NCBI RefSeq assembly: GCF_003610785.1
Contig: NZ_RAQQ01000004.1
Location: 124,001-188,000 of the forward strand
Origin: Micromonospora globbae
GTDB lineage: Bacteria > Actinomycetota > Actinomycetes > Mycobacteriales > Micromonosporaceae
DNA length: 64,000 nt
Direction: 5' to 3'
Shown here in pieces: positions 10,311 to 20,084 of the stretch. The position numbers were made by a program, and so were the translations under genes. The number at the start of each line of letters is the position of its first letter. Position 1 is the stretch's first letter. The notes under the pieces are model-generated. The model saw only the letters and a list, made by a program, of their open reading frames with translations, made no database searches and was not told the DNA's origin.

Positions 10311-11180
10311 ATGACCGGTCTCCTCGGCCCGGCGGAGATCCGGGACCTCGCCGCCCGGCTGGGCGTCGCACCCACCAAGAAGCTCGGGCAGAACTTCGTG
10401 CACGACCCGAACACGGTGCGGCGGATCGTCACCACGGCCGGGCTCGCCCCCGACGACGTGGCGCTGGAGGTCGGCCCCGGGCTCGGCTCGCTCACCCTGG
10501 CCCTGCTCCCGGTCGCCGCCCACGTGCACGCCGTGGAGATCGACCCGGTGCTGGCCGGCACGCTCCCCGAGACCGCGGCGCGGCACGCCGGCCCGGACGC
10601 CGCGCGCCTCACCGTGCACCAGGCCGACGCGCTGCGCGTCACCGCCGCCGACCTGGCCGACCCGCCGCCCACCGCGCTGGTGGCGAACCTGCCATACAAC
10701 GTCGCCGTGCCCGTGGTGCTGCACCTGCTCGCCGAACTGCCCGGCCTGCGGCACGGCCTGGTCATGGTGCAGAAGGAGGTCGCCGACCGGCTGGTCGCCG
10801 GTCCCGGCTCCAAGGTGTACGGCGTCCCGTCGGTCAAGCTCGCCTGGTACGCCCGCGCCCGGGCCGCCGGTCGCGTACCCCCGAACGTCTTCTGGCCGGT
10901 GCCGAACGTCGACTCCGGCCTGGTCGCCTTCACCCGGCGGGAACCGCCCCGGCCCGACGTGGCCCGCGAGCAGGTGTTCGCGGTGGTCGACGCGGCGTTC
11001 GCCCAGCGGCGCAAGACCCTGCGCGCGGCCCTGGCCGGCTGGGCCGGCGGCGCCGACCGGGCCGCCGCCACGCTCACCGCCGCCGGCGTGGACCCCGGCG
11101 CGCGGGGAGAGTCGCTCACCGTCGAACAGTTCGCCGCCATCGCCGCGTCGGCTCCGGCCGTCCCCGCCGCCCCGAAGTAG
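10311..11180 (+). CDS. rsmA: 16S rRNA (A1518/A1519) dimethyltransferase RsmA/KsgA
   Basis: A 289-residue SAM-dependent enzyme that dimethylates two adjacent adenines in helix 45 of 16S r[13 protein letters not shown] lies at residues 23-32, followed by the SAM loop [10 protein letters not shown] and the catalytic NLPYN motif. The start is ATG 10311 (MTGLLGPAE), with TACGCT seven bases upstream and no ribosome site, so it is probably leaderless. The open frame back to 10269 is discounted. It overlaps the promoter of the next unit: the TAG stop is also the first half of a TAGGCT hexamer (11178-11183). Confidence 0.95.
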   Translation: MTGLLGPAEIRDLAARLGVAPTKKLGQNFVHDPNTVRRIVTTAGLAPDDVALEVGPGLGSLTLALLPVAAHVHAVEIDPVLAGTLPETAARHAGPDAARLTVHQADALRVTAADLADPPPTALVANLPYNVAVPVVLHLLAELPGLRHGLVMVQKEVADRLVAGPGSKVYGVPSVKLAWYARARAAGRVPPNVFWPVPNVDSGLVAFTRREPPRPDVAREQVFAVVDAAFAQRRKTLRAALAGWAGGADRAAATLTAAGVDPGARGESLTVEQFAAIAASAPAVPAAPK

Positions 11181-11189
11181 GCTGAGGCC

Positions 11190-11261
11190 GTGCCCGCCGA
11201 GGAACTGATCGTGGAGAAGCCGTTGGACGCCCGCCCGCACGTGCGAGACACCGCACCGTGA
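11190..11261 (+). CDS. 23-aa upstream ORF overlapping the ispE start
   Basis: GTG at 11190 opens 23 codons (beginning MPAEELIVEKPL) ending in TGA at 11259-11261. The stop shares the sequence GTGA with the ispE start codon at 11258. TAGGCT at 11178-11183 lies six bases before the GTG, the spacing seen at other leaderless starts here. IspE has no strong ribosome site of its own, so ribosomes finishing this ORF could re-initiate on ispE. The peptide has no recognisable domain. It could be a leader that sets ispE translation or a chance ORF. The four-base overlap argues for coupling. Confidence 0.5.
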   Translation: MPAEELIVEKPLDARPHVRDTAP

Positions 11262-12208
11262 CCGAGGCCTGGCGACCGGACGGCGAGGACGGGCGGCGCG
11301 GAGCCGGCGGGCCGGTGAAGGTGCGCGTGCCGGCGAAGGTCAACCTGCACCTCGGGGTGGGCCCGCTGCGCCGCGACGGCTACCACGAGCTGAACACCGT
11401 CTACCACGCGATCTCCATCTACGACGAGCTGACCGCCCGCCCCGGCGACACCCTCACCCTCACGATGGAGGGTGAGGGCGCCGGCGAACTGGCCCTCGAC
11501 GACTCCAACCTGGTGATCCGGGCCGCCCACGCGCTCGCCGGGTACGCCGGCGTGCTCCCGCACGCCCGGCTGCACCTGCGCAAGCAGATCCCGCTCGCCG
11601 GCGGGCTGGCCGGCGGCAGCGCCGACGCGGCCGCCACCCTCGTCGCCTGCGACGCGCTCTGGGGCACCCGGCTCTCCCGCGAGGAACTGGCCGGCATCGC
11701 CGCCGACCTCGGCTCGGACGTGCCGTTCCTCATCCACGGCGGCACGGCGCTGGGCACCGGCCGCGGCGAGGCCGTCAGCCCCGTCCTGGCCCGCCCCACC
11801 TCCTGGCACTGGGTGGTCGGCATCGCCGACGGCGGCCTCTCCACCCCCGCCGCCTACCGCGAGCTGGACCGGCTCCGCGAGGCCGGCACGGCCCGCCCGC
11901 CGCTGGGCAGCACGGACGCGCTGCTCGCCGCGCTGCGCCAGCGGGACCCGCGGGTGCTCGCCGCCGCGCTCGGCAACGACCTCCAGGACGCGGCGCTCGC
12001 CATGCGCCCAGCGCTCGCCGACACCCTCAAGGCGGGCGAGGCGGCCGGCGCGCTCGCCGGCATCGTCTCCGGCTCCGGGCCGACCTGCGTCTTCCTGGCC
12101 GCCGACGAGGCGCACGCCCGCGGCCTCGCGCGTGACCTGACGGCGGCCGGCGTGTGCCGCGAGGTCCGGGTGGCACACGGCCCGGTGGCCGGCGCGCGCA
12201 TCGTCTGA
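11258..12208 (+). CDS. ispE: 4-diphosphocytidyl-2-C-methyl-D-erythritol kinase
   Basis: A 316-residue GHMP kinase of the non-mevalonate isoprenoid pathway that phosphorylates CDP-methylerythritol. Support: VRVPAKVNLHLGVG near residue 22, RRDGYHELNTVY, the ATP loop PLAGGLAGGSADAAAT at about 112, DLGSDVPFLIHGGTALGTGRGE and the C-terminal IVSGSGPTCVFL. The GTG start at 11258 overlaps the end of a 23-codon ORF by GTGA. The first 19 residues are a variable extension. It lies between rsmA and the ABC-F gene, a common actinobacterial order. Confidence 0.95.
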   Translation: MTEAWRPDGEDGRRGAGGPVKVRVPAKVNLHLGVGPLRRDGYHELNTVYHAISIYDELTARPGDTLTLTMEGEGAGELALDDSNLVIRAAHALAGYAGVLPHARLHLRKQIPLAGGLAGGSADAAATLVACDALWGTRLSREELAGIAADLGSDVPFLIHGGTALGTGRGEAVSPVLARPTSWHWVVGIADGGLSTPAAYRELDRLREAGTARPPLGSTDALLAALRQRDPRVLAAALGNDLQDAALAMRPALADTLKAGEAAGALAGIVSGSGPTCVFLAADEAHARGLARDLTAAGVCREVRVAHGPVAGARIV

Positions 12209-12320
12209 ACACCCCGGCCGGACCGTCGCCGGGCACCCCACCGGGCCTGTCCGCGTACCCTGGAAGGCCAGGCGTCCCGTGCCCGCCGGCACCGGACGCC
12301 TTGATCATGGAAGGTAGGTC

Positions 12321-14126
<1,806 letters not shown>

Positions 14127-14242
14127 CGCCGTCGCCCACCACCGACCGGACGCGCAGGTGGGGCCCCCGTGTGCGGCGTCACACCCAGACGTAGGCGAGA
14201 ATCATGGTCGACCCTCAACCGAACGGCCTTGGAGACTCAGAC

Positions 14243-14695
14243 ATGCACACCCCCGTCAACCACCCCGCGCGGCCGATCTACCGGGCGATCGGCGGGCTGG
14301 CCGGTCTGTACCTCGTGCTCTTCGGTGTGCTCGGCATCATCACGTGCGCGGGCAACGACGTCCTCGCCCAGGACGACACCCGGGTCCTCGGCCAGGGCAC
14401 GAACCTCGGCTTCTCGCTGGTCAGCGTCCTGCTCGGGATCCTGGTGCTGGCCGGCACCCTGCTCGGGCGCAACATCGACGTGATGATCAACCAGTGGCTG
14501 TCGTACCTGCTGATGGCCGTCGGCCTCGCCGGGCTCGCCTTCCTCCGGACCGAGGCGAACATCTTCAACTTCAGCATCCCCACGGTCATCGTCATCATGG
14601 TCCTCGGCCTGGTCCTGCTGCTGGTCGGCATGTACGGCAAGGTCGGCACCGACGAGGAGCGGGACGCCTGGCAGAAGGCCCGCCTCGTGCTCTGA
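14243..14695 (+). CDS. DUF4383 membrane protein, copy 1
   Basis: A 150-residue protein beginning MHTPVNHPARPIYRAIGGLAGLY, with four hydrophobic helices and a short charged tail. The N-terminal NHP-x-RP-x-YR phrase and four-helix layout identify DUF4383, an actinobacterial membrane family of unknown role. ATG 14243 follows GGAG and is preferred over an upstream GTG at 14204. The helix-3/4 region (LRTEANIFNFSIPTVIVIMVLGLVLLLVGMYGKVGT) is nearly the same as in the second copy at 14920, so the pair arose by tandem duplication. Confidence 0.88.
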   Translation: MHTPVNHPARPIYRAIGGLAGLYLVLFGVLGIITCAGNDVLAQDDTRVLGQGTNLGFSLVSVLLGILVLAGTLLGRNIDVMINQWLSYLLMAVGLAGLAFLRTEANIFNFSIPTVIVIMVLGLVLLLVGMYGKVGTDEERDAWQKARLVL

Positions 14696-14723
14696 TCCGT
14701 CACGCCCTCCGGTCACGCCTTAC

Positions 14724-14789
14724 GTTTCGCCGGAGCCCGACCTGCTCCGGGCGGTCATGCCCGTTCCGCAGGTCGGGCTCCGGCGAAAC
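14724..14789. repeat. Perfect 22-bp inverted repeat between twin genes
   Basis: Arms 14724-14745 and 14768-14789 are perfectly complementary over 22 bp. The 22-bp loop contains a second small stem (cgggc with gcccg). There is no T-tract. It most likely ends transcription of the first DUF4383 gene. The unusually long perfect match is more than most factor-independent terminators need. Confidence 0.85.
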
Positions 14790-14919
14790 CCGTCTGTGGC
14801 CCGCTCGTGCCGGCGGTTCGACCGTCCCCGCCGGCCGGCTCGGCGGTTCGGCGGACAGTTGGCACCTCCGCGCGCGACAATCCTCCGGAACCGGTCATCA
14901 CGGGCGGAGGAGAGGCTCC

Positions 14920-15399
14920 ATGGCGCACTTCCCGGTGAACCATCCGGCGCGGCCGATCTACCGGGTCCTCTCCGGACTCATCGGGCTCTACATCCTCGTC
15001 TTCGGCGTCTGGGGCGTCGCACAGACCGCCGGTGAATCCCTGTTCGGCCGGGGCAGCCACTGGGTGCTCGGGCTCCGCACCAACCTCGCGTTCTCGATCG
15101 CGTCGGTGATCTTCGGCGCCTTCCTGCTGATCGGCGCGTCCCGCCGGACCAACCTCGGCCACTACATGAACCTGACCGCCGGCATCGTCTTCCTGGTCGT
15201 CAGCATCCTCATGATGGCCGTGCTGCAGACCGAGGCCAACATCCTGAACTTCTCGATGTCGACGGTGATCGTCTCGATGATCTTCGGCCTGGTGCTCCTC
15301 GGCACCGGGCTCTACGACAAGATCGGTACGCCGGAGCACGCCGACGAGGAGCGGAACCGGCGCAACCACCCCGTCTCCGAGGCGCACACCCGCCGCTGA
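14920..15399 (+). CDS. DUF4383 membrane protein, copy 2
   Basis: A 159-residue paralogue of the preceding gene, starting MAHFPVNHPARPIYRVLSG. It has four hydrophobic helices and a longer polar tail rich in Glu, Arg and His. ATG 14920 has a strong ribosome site (GGAGGAGAGG). Conserved blocks shared with copy 1 are NHPARPIYR, GLYxLVFGVxG, LQTEANILNFS-xSTVIV and the exit helix ending GLYDKIGTPE. Function unknown. Separate hairpin and ribosome site suggest the two copies are independently expressed. Confidence 0.88.
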   Translation: MAHFPVNHPARPIYRVLSGLIGLYILVFGVWGVAQTAGESLFGRGSHWVLGLRTNLAFSIASVIFGAFLLIGASRRTNLGHYMNLTAGIVFLVVSILMMAVLQTEANILNFSMSTVIVSMIFGLVLLGTGLYDKIGTPEHADEERNRRNHPVSEAHTRR

Positions 15400-15442
15400 C
15401 CCGGCTCCGCACCGCCGGCGCGGCGGACGGCGGCCAGGACGG

Positions 15443-16123
15443 TCAGCGACCTCGGGACGTGATGAGCGTGGGCTTCGACTCCAGGTGCGACAGCCCGTTC
15501 CACGCCAGGTTCACCAGGTGCGCCGCCACCGTCTCCTTGCGCGGCTTGCGGACCTCCAGCCACCAGCGGCCGGTCAACGCCACCATGCCGACCAGCGCCT
15601 GCGCGTAGAGCTCGGCCAGCTTCGGGTCGTACCCACGGCTCTTGAACTCGGCGCCCAGGATGTGCTCGACCTGGTGCGCCACGTCGTTGAGGACGCTGCT
15701 GAAGTTGCCCGTCGCCGACATCAGCGGCGACTCCCGGACCAGCACCCGGAACCCGCTGGTCTCCTCCTCGATGTAGCTGAGCAGGGCCATCGCCGCCTGC
15801 TCCAGCAGCTCCCGCGGATGGCCGGCGGTGAGCGCCGTGGTGACCCGGTCCAGCAGCGCCCGGACCTCCCGGTCCACCACCACCGCGTACAGCCCCTCCT
15901 TGCCGCCGAAGTGCTCGTAGACCACCGGCTTGGAGACCTTCGCCCGGGCCGCCACCTCCTCGACGGACGTCGCGTCGAACCCGCGCTCGGCGAACAACTG
16001 TCGCCCGATCAGGATCAGCTGCTCCCGACGCTGGGCCGCCGACATGCGTACGCGGGACGACTTGCCAGCCGCCGCGGCGCTCGACCGTCGCCGGCCGCCG
16101 TCCTTGCCCGGGACATCCGCCAT
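15443..16123 (-). CDS. TetR family transcriptional regulator
   Basis: A 226-residue regulator. After a basic, disordered start (KDGGRRRSSAAAAGKSSRVR) comes a clear TetR HTH: QRREQLILIGRQLFAERGFDATSVEEVAARAKVSKPVVYEHFGGKEGLY. A helical ligand-binding domain follows. ATG 16123 has a GGTGACGAG site just upstream and is preferred over the in-frame ATG at 16189. It is the next gene downstream of the acyl desaturase on the same strand, 226 bp apart, and may regulate it through the palindromes upstream of the desaturase. That link is inference from position only. Confidence 0.9.
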   Translation of the reverse strand: MADVPGKDGGRRRSSAAAAGKSSRVRMSAAQRREQLILIGRQLFAERGFDATSVEEVAARAKVSKPVVYEHFGGKEGLYAVVVDREVRALLDRVTTALTAGHPRELLEQAAMALLSYIEEETSGFRVLVRESPLMSATGNFSSVLNDVAHQVEHILGAEFKSRGYDPKLAELYAQALVGMVALTGRWWLEVRKPRKETVAAHLVNLAWNGLSHLESKPTLITSRGR

Positions 16124-16349
16124 CTCGTCACCTCGCTGGCGCTCGGTGACGCCCTGCCGTGGGATGGTTCCTCCGCTGTGCCCGTTCACCTCGCCGCCTC
16201 ACTGGCGTACGGCCGGAAGACGCTGTCGCGTCGTCCGACCGTACCCGCCTCGGGCCCGGCCCCCGTGTCTCCGTGCCGCGCGGCAAGCCCCCCACCTTGT
16301 TCGGTCATCCGGACATACTGCCAGGTAACCGGGGGGTGCATCGCCCGCA

Positions 16350-17312
16350 TTACGGCGCCGCCGGTGACACCATCTTCGCCGCGATCCGCTCCGGCTTCGG
16401 CCAGCGGACGTCGTACGCCGCGCCGAGCTTCTCGAAGAACCAGATCACCCGGGCCGAGATGTCGACCTGGCCGCGCAGGACGCCGTGCCGCGCGCAGGTC
16501 GGGTCGGCGTGGTGCAGGTTGTGCCAGCTCTCGCCGAAGGACAGGATCGCCAGCGGCCAGAAGTTCGCGGCCCGGTCGCCGTTGCGCATGACGAAGGGGC
16601 GCTCGCCGTAGACGTGGCACACCGAGTTGATCGCCCAGGTGACGTGGTGCAGCAGGGCGACGCGGACCAGGCCACCCCAGAAGAACGCGGTGAGCGCGCC
16701 CTGCCACGACCAGGTCAGCAGGCCACCCATCACCGCGGGGCCGAGCAACGAGATCGCCACCATCAGCGGGAAGAGGCTGTCGACCCGGCGGATGTCCTTG
16801 TCGGCGAGGAGGTCGGGCGCGAAGCGCTCCCGGTTGGACATCTCCCGGTTGAACATCCAGCCGACGTGTGCGTGGAACATGCCCCGGGTCAGGCCCCAGA
16901 CGCTCTCGCCGAAGCGCCACGGGGAGTGCGGGTCGCCCTCCAGGTCGGAGAAGGCGTGGTGGCGCCGGTGGTCGGCCACCCACTGGATGATCTCGCCCTG
17001 GACGGAGAGCGAGCCGGAGACCGCCAGCCCGACGCGCAGCCAGCGGCGCGCCTTGAACGAGCCGTGGGTGAAGTAGCGGTGGTACCCGACCGTCACACCG
17101 AGCCCGGAGATCACGTACCAGAACGCGGCGATTCCGACGTCGGTCCAGCTCAACCAGCCGCCCCAGGCCATGGGCACGGCGGCGATCAACGCCGCGAACG
17201 GGATCACCACGAACGCCCAGAGGGCGACGAGGATCCCGGGCGACTGGCTGCCCTGGGTCAGTGGCTTTGGTCCGGGTCCGGAGGCCTTCGGTTCGAGGAG
17301 AGCGGTCGACAT
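16350..17312 (-). CDS. Acyl-CoA/acyl-lipid delta-9 desaturase
   Basis: A 320-residue di-iron membrane desaturase that introduces a double bond into long acyl chains. The three histidine boxes are present: HRYFTH (about 78-83), HRRHH (about 114-118) and HNLHH near 274. Hydrophobic pairs at about 27-50 and 60-75, and again mid-protein, give the four-helix topology. ATG 17312 follows GAGGTG. A palindrome-rich stretch at 17361-17381 lies just upstream of the start, and the TetR gene lies immediately downstream on the same strand. Confidence 0.93.
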   Translation of the reverse strand: MSTALLEPKASGPGPKPLTQGSQSPGILVALWAFVVIPFAALIAAVPMAWGGWLSWTDVGIAAFWYVISGLGVTVGYHRYFTHGSFKARRWLRVGLAVSGSLSVQGEIIQWVADHRRHHAFSDLEGDPHSPWRFGESVWGLTRGMFHAHVGWMFNREMSNRERFAPDLLADKDIRRVDSLFPLMVAISLLGPAVMGGLLTWSWQGALTAFFWGGLVRVALLHHVTWAINSVCHVYGERPFVMRNGDRAANFWPLAILSFGESWHNLHHADPTCARHGVLRGQVDISARVIWFFEKLGAAYDVRWPKPERIAAKMVSPAAP

Positions 17313-17360
17313 GACACCTCACAGCAAGGGGAAGAGGACGATCTGAAAGCTACGCCTACG

Positions 17361-17381
17361 TCACCGTAACTTACGGAACCG
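17361..17381. promoter_or_regulatory. Overlapping palindromes upstream of the desaturase (candidate TetR operator)
   Basis: CCGTAACTTACGG (17364-17376) is a perfect odd palindrome. Its right arm is reused in TACGG-aa-CCGTA (17372-17383), so three CCGTA/TACGG half-sites lie in register within about 20 bp. The site is about 50 bp upstream of the desaturase ATG, in a locally less GC-rich stretch. Dense half-sites of this kind are typical of TetR-family operators. Which regulator binds is not shown. Confidence 0.5.
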
Positions 17382-17443
17382 TAGATCGCACGGGGAAGTT
17401 CACGAGTCGGGGTTCGTCGTACCCACGTCCTAGCGTTCGATGC

Positions 17444-18313
17444 ATGACGGACCCACTCGCTTCCGAGGTGCGCCGGCTGCGCACCGTCGAGGGGCTTTCC
17501 GTCCGCGAGATCAGGGCGCGGACCGGGGTGGGCCGCAACCGGGTCTACGAGTTGCTGCGTGGAGTTCCGCCACCGGAGTGGACACGTCGTCCCAACGCCA
17601 GGGACGACCTGCGTCGCCGGGCGATCGAGCTCCGCGCGAGCGGCTGCTCGCTAGCCGAGATCGCCGCGTGCGTCGGGGTGGCGAAGTCGACGGCGTACCA
17701 GTGGGTACGGGACGTGCCGGCTTCGGTGGAGGACGACGCCGTCCGGCAGCGCCGGAAGGCGCACGCGAAGGCGATGTCGGAGGCGCGCTGGACCGCGCAC
17801 CGGGCGGAGCGGGACGCCGCCCGGGCCAGACAGCACGCGGCGGCCGCCAGGGTGGTGGGCCCACTCGGCGAGCGGGATCTGCTGCTGCTCGGCGCGGCGA
17901 TCTACTGGTGCGAGGGCGCGAAGTCGAAGCCGTGGCGCCGGGACGACCACGTCCAGTTCATCAACAGCGACCCTGGACTGCTGGCGCTGTTCCTGCGCTT
18001 CCTGGCGGCCTGCGGTGTCGACCCGTCGGTGCCGAGCTACCGGGTGAGCATCCACGAGAGCGCCGACGCCGAGGCCGCGACCAGCTGGTGGGCCGGGCGG
18101 CTCGGGCTGCCGGCCGACCGCTTCCGCCGGCCGACCCTGAAGAGACACAACCCGTCCACCGTCCGGCGCAACACCGGCACCGACTATCACGGATGTCTCG
18201 TGATCACGGTGCCGCGTAGTCGCGAGCTCTACTGGCGAATCGAAGGTATGATCGCCGAGCTGTTCGAAAGAGCGGCCGGCGCGGGCGTTGAAAAAACGGA
18301 CCGCGATGCTTGA
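17444..18313 (+). CDS. HTH protein with LAGLIDADG-like C-terminal domain
   Basis: A 289-residue protein. The N-terminus has two helix-turn-helix units of resolvase/Trp-repressor type: VEGLSVREIRARTGVGRNRVYELLRG, then LRASGCSLAEIAACVGVAKSTAYQWVRD near residues 66-92. The C-terminal part (LLLLGAAIYWCEGAKSK, VQFINSDPGLLALFLRFL, HESADAEAATSWWAG, LKRHNPSTVRRNTG) recalls a homing-endonuclease-like fold common in actinobacterial hypotheticals. That resemblance is tentative. ATG 17444 has TAGCGT seven bases upstream, fitting a leaderless start. It ends eight bases before tRNA-Gln. No function is established. Confidence 0.8.
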   Translation: MTDPLASEVRRLRTVEGLSVREIRARTGVGRNRVYELLRGVPPPEWTRRPNARDDLRRRAIELRASGCSLAEIAACVGVAKSTAYQWVRDVPASVEDDAVRQRRKAHAKAMSEARWTAHRAERDAARARQHAAAARVVGPLGERDLLLLGAAIYWCEGAKSKPWRRDDHVQFINSDPGLLALFLRFLAACGVDPSVPSYRVSIHESADAEAATSWWAGRLGLPADRFRRPTLKRHNPSTVRRNTGTDYHGCLVITVPRSRELYWRIEGMIAELFERAAGAGVEKTDRDA

Positions 18314-18320
18314 CATTCAA

Positions 18321-18392
18321 TGGGGTGTGGGGTAACGGCAACCCGCAGGCCTTTGGAGCCTTGAGCTCCTGGTTCGAATCCAGGCACCCCAG
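18321..18392 (+). tRNA. tRNA-Gln (anticodon TTG)
   Basis: A 72-nt cloverleaf. The acceptor TGGGGTG (18321-18327) pairs with CACCCCA (18385-18391), with discriminator G. The U1-A72 pair is typical of bacterial tRNA-Gln. The anticodon loop CTTTGGA carries TTG, reading CAA. The T arm is CCTGG-TTCGAAT-CCAGG. The CCA end is not encoded. It lies between the HTH gene and glmU. Confidence 0.95.
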
Positions 18393-18491
18393 CTCAGGCA
18401 GCTTCAACCATTCGTCAAGGCCGTGCCAGTCCTCGGTCGACGTCTGGTTAGCATGGCCGCGACAGTGTCGCCGTCCCGACGGGAGCCACTC

Positions 18492-20027
18492 GTGTCCCAG
18501 CCCCACCTCCGCACCGTTGTCGTGCTCGCCGCCGGTGAGGGCAAGCGGATGAAGTCGGCGTTGCCGAAGGTCCTGCACCCGCTGCTCGGCCGTACCCTGC
18601 TCGGGCACGTCCTGAGCGCGGCGGCGCCGCTGGAAGCGGACCGCACCGTGGTGGTGGTCGGTCACGGTGCCGACCAGGTCCGCGCGCACCTCGCCGAGAT
18701 CGCGCCGGACGCCATCCCGGTGCTCCAGGCCGAGCAGCTCGGCACCGGTCACGCGGTGCGGATCGCGTTGGAGGCCGTCCCGGACGCCACCGGCACGGTG
18801 GTCGTCATCAACGGGGACGTGCCCCTGCTCCGTCCCGAGACGGTGAGCGCCCTCGTGCACGCGCACGAGCAGTCCGGCGCCGCCGCGACGGTGCTCGCCG
18901 CCGAGGTGCCCGACCCCACCGGCCTGGGCCGGATCGTGCGGGCCGCCGACGGCCGGCTGGAGCAGATCGTCGAGGAGCGGGACGCCACGCCGGCGCAGCG
19001 GGCCATCCGGGAGATCAACGCGGGCAGCTACGCGTTCGACGTGGTCCGGCTGCGTGACGCGCTCGGCAAGCTGTCGACCGACAACGACCAGGGCGAGGAG
19101 TACCTCACCGACGTCTTCGGCCTGCTGAACTCCGCGGGCGAGCCGGTGGCGGTGCACGTCGCGCCGGACCACGTGGAGACGCTGGGCTGCAACGACCGGG
19201 TGGAGCTGGCGGCCCTGCGCCGGCTGCTGCGCGACCGGATCAACGAGGGGTGGATGCGCACCGGGGTGAGCCTGCTCGACCCCGAGACCACCTGGATCGA
19301 CGTGACGGTCGCGCTGGACCGGGACGCGGTGGTCGACCAGAACACCCAGCTGCGCGGGGCCACGGTCGTGGGCTCCGGCGCCGTGGTGGGGCCGGACGTG
19401 ACGCTCGTCGACACCGTGGTCGGCGAGGGCGCCACCGTGCTGCGCAGCCACGCGGTGGGCGCCGAGGTCGGTCCGGGGGCCAGCGTGGGCCCGTACGCGT
19501 ACCTGCGGCCGGCCGCCCGGCTGGCCGGGAAGGCGAAGGTCGGCACGTTCGTCGAGGTGAAGAACTCCGAGGTCGGCCCGGGCGCCAAGGTGCCGCACCT
19601 GTCGTACGTGGGTGACGCGACGATCGGCGCGAAGGCCAACATCGGCGCGGCGACGATCTTCGTGAACTACGACGGGGTGAACAAGAACCGGACGGTCGTC
19701 GGCGAGGGCGCGTTCATCGGCTGTGACACGAGCCTGATCGCGCCGGTCGAGGTGGGCGCCGGGGCGTACGTGGCGGCGGGGAGCGCGATCACCCAGGATG
19801 TGCCGCCGGGTGCGCTGGGGGTGACCCGGGCGCCGCAGCGTGCCATCGAGGGCTGGGTGGCCCGCAAGCGCCCGGGCACGGTGTCCGCGGAGGCGGCCGA
19901 GCGGGCGCTGCGGGCGGCGGAGGGTGCGTCGTCGGGTGCCGCGGCGGCAAGCGAAGGTGAGGCAATCCACGGGGATGACCACGCACTGGGCGGGGAATCC
20001 CGTGGGGGAGATACTGCAACCGACTAG
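18492..20027 (+). CDS. glmU: Bifunctional UDP-GlcNAc pyrophosphorylase / glucosamine-1-P acetyltransferase
   Basis: A 511-residue two-domain enzyme of peptidoglycan precursor synthesis. The N-terminal Rossmann domain has LAAGEGKRMKSALPKVLHPLLGR, then EQLGTGHAV and NGDVPLL, and makes UDP-GlcNAc. The C-terminal left-handed beta-helix (hexapeptide repeats from about residue 250 to 440; motifs YLRP, VEVKNSEVG, YVGDATIGAKANIGAATIFVNYDG) acetylates glucosamine-1-P. The last 50 residues are an Ala/Glu-rich tail. GTG 18492 has GGGAG six bases upstream and gives the usual N-terminus. ATG 18453 is possible. It is followed by prs, the conserved actinobacterial order. Confidence 0.95.
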   Translation: MSQPHLRTVVVLAAGEGKRMKSALPKVLHPLLGRTLLGHVLSAAAPLEADRTVVVVGHGADQVRAHLAEIAPDAIPVLQAEQLGTGHAVRIALEAVPDATGTVVVINGDVPLLRPETVSALVHAHEQSGAAATVLAAEVPDPTGLGRIVRAADGRLEQIVEERDATPAQRAIREINAGSYAFDVVRLRDALGKLSTDNDQGEEYLTDVFGLLNSAGEPVAVHVAPDHVETLGCNDRVELAALRRLLRDRINEGWMRTGVSLLDPETTWIDVTVALDRDAVVDQNTQLRGATVVGSGAVVGPDVTLVDTVVGEGATVLRSHAVGAEVGPGASVGPYAYLRPAARLAGKAKVGTFVEVKNSEVGPGAKVPHLSYVGDATIGAKANIGAATIFVNYDGVNKNRTVVGEGAFIGCDTSLIAPVEVGAGAYVAAGSAITQDVPPGALGVTRAPQRAIEGWVARKRPGTVSAEAAERALRAAEGASSGAAAASEGEAIHGDDHALGGESRGGDTATD

Positions 20028-20084
20028 TCCCCGGCCCACCACCACCGTGCCGGGCAAAACCGACCAACGGGAGCAGACGGGCCC

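Noticed and set aside
8036..12292. 1418-codon open frame on the minus strand
   Set aside because: Only the first part (8036-9253 in the window) is a gene. The rest is antisense to tatD, rsmA and ispE and exists because GC-rich codon bias removes stops.
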